From contig JAWXCP010000066.1 in the NCBI GenBank assembly GCA_034408685.1, forward strand, positions 1-64,000: a stretch of DNA of 64,000 bases, given 5' to 3'. Under the pieces are notes generated by a model. The model was not told the DNA's origin and ran no database searches. It saw only the letters and a list, made by a program, of their open reading frames with translations. The DNA is from JANXVY01 sp034408685 (lineage in GTDB: Bacteria; Pseudomonadota; Alphaproteobacteria; Rhizobiales; Hyphomicrobiaceae). The translations under genes and the position numbers were made by a program. Shown here in pieces: positions 63,649-64,000 of the stretch (position 1 is its first letter; every line of letters begins with the position of its first letter).

Positions 63649-64000
63649 ATGAACGCGCACGCTCCGGCACCGCTTCCGCTGGGTAACCATTCAATGCCAT
63701 CATTTTCCGCGCGCATGATGCGCGCTTCCTTTCGGGCAGCTTCGCGGCTGCCGTTATACGTCTTGTGCGCCATAATCACGCACACTGGTGGCTTCTTAGC
63801 GCTAGCTGACCGTGCTCAGGCCGACACCCTTCCACCGCATCAGATCATCGCCGAGGAAGCAAGCGACAAGCGTCGCGCAGTCTCAGTCCGCATACCGCAA
63901 CGACTTGACGAAGCCGACGTCGTGCAGCTGGCCAAAGCCATCCATGCGCGCGCGCAACCCCCGGCGACACGCAGTTATGTCAACTTCTTCCTGCCCGGCG
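63649..64000 (+). CDS. Secreted protein, 5' part only (runs off the window)
   Basis: At least 117 residues from ATG 63649, with GAGGG 8 nt upstream; later in-frame ATGs at 63694 and 63715 are possible. A long signal region (RLPLYVLCAIITHTGGFLALADRAQA, read in parts) precedes a soluble domain with SVRIPQRLDEADVVQLAKAIHA and SYVNFFLPG. This resembles the fold of small periplasmic proteins seen after DUF4875-type sequences, but the family cannot be fixed from this fragment. The 3' end is outside the window. Confidence 0.6.
   Translation, partial: MNAHAPAPLPLGNHSMPSFSARMMRASFRAASRLPLYVLCAIITHTGGFLALADRAQADTLPPHQIIAEEASDKRRAVSVRIPQRLDEADVVQLAKAIHARAQPPATRSYVNFFLPG

Overview
The window looks like chromosomal DNA of an alphaproteobacterium of the Hyphomicrobiales type. 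The evidence is the high-GC coding, the block nrdR-ribD-ribE-ribB-ribH-nusB-thiL, hemA of the ALA-synthase (C4) type, and many ATGA/GTGA gene overlaps. Two metabolic signatures stand out. One is methylotrophy: the start of an MfnB-like tetrahydromethanopterin/methanofuran gene and an ABC cluster of the kind tied to PQQ alcohol dehydrogenases. The other is lithotrophic sulfur oxidation: a Sox system with SoxAX, YZ, B and CD. No rRNA, CRISPR array, insertion sequence or prophage was seen.

Layout. 1-3.2 kb (minus): an mfnB-like 5' end, a NitT/TauT-type ABC importer and a secreted DUF2380-type protein, coupled by overlapping start/stop codons. 3.8-9.2 kb (plus): a PQQ-linked ABC system with binding protein, beta-propeller, ATPase, histidine-free cupredoxin-like protein, ABC-2 permease and a secreted coiled-coil protein. 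9.2-20 kb: a papain-like candidate peptidase, a TIR-WD40 membrane protein, gatB, a Uma2 protein, lipB, a Lys/Ala-rich mini-protein, a LysR regulator and the biotin-carrying subunit of an acyl-CoA carboxylase (probably propionyl-CoA).

20-37 kb: after a first L,D-transpeptidase comes the sulfur region. A minus-strand operon runs soxY-Z-B-C-D, cytochrome c, flavocytochrome flavoprotein, metallo-beta-lactamase protein and rhodanese. The divergent plus-strand operon runs soxA-X, a thioredoxin, an ArsR regulator and a YeeE/SoxT transporter. It is followed by a Crp/Fnr regulator, a pair of half-size YeeE proteins, a c-haem DUF3365 protein and a SulP transporter. Together these could import sulfur compounds, oxidise carrier-bound thiosulfate sulfur to sulfate, pass electrons to cytochrome c and move the sulfate.

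38.9-43 kb: a secreted orthocaspase fused to an FGE-sulfatase-like domain stands divergently from a 645-residue multi-pass membrane protein of unknown function. This is the best candidate for something undescribed. 43-46 kb: a TPP riboswitch, a YjbR/MmcQ gene and thiC form one apparent operon, followed by tRNA-Phe. 46-52.6 kb: a DUF815 ATPase, SbtA-type transporter with a divergent LysR gene, a PhyH oxygenase, a zinc peptidase-like protein, a LysE exporter and hemA. 52.8-64 kb: glyA with a strong terminator, a hicBA module whose hicA is broken by a stop codon, a DUF817 protein, the riboflavin operon through thiL, a second L,D-transpeptidase and the 5' part of a secreted protein.
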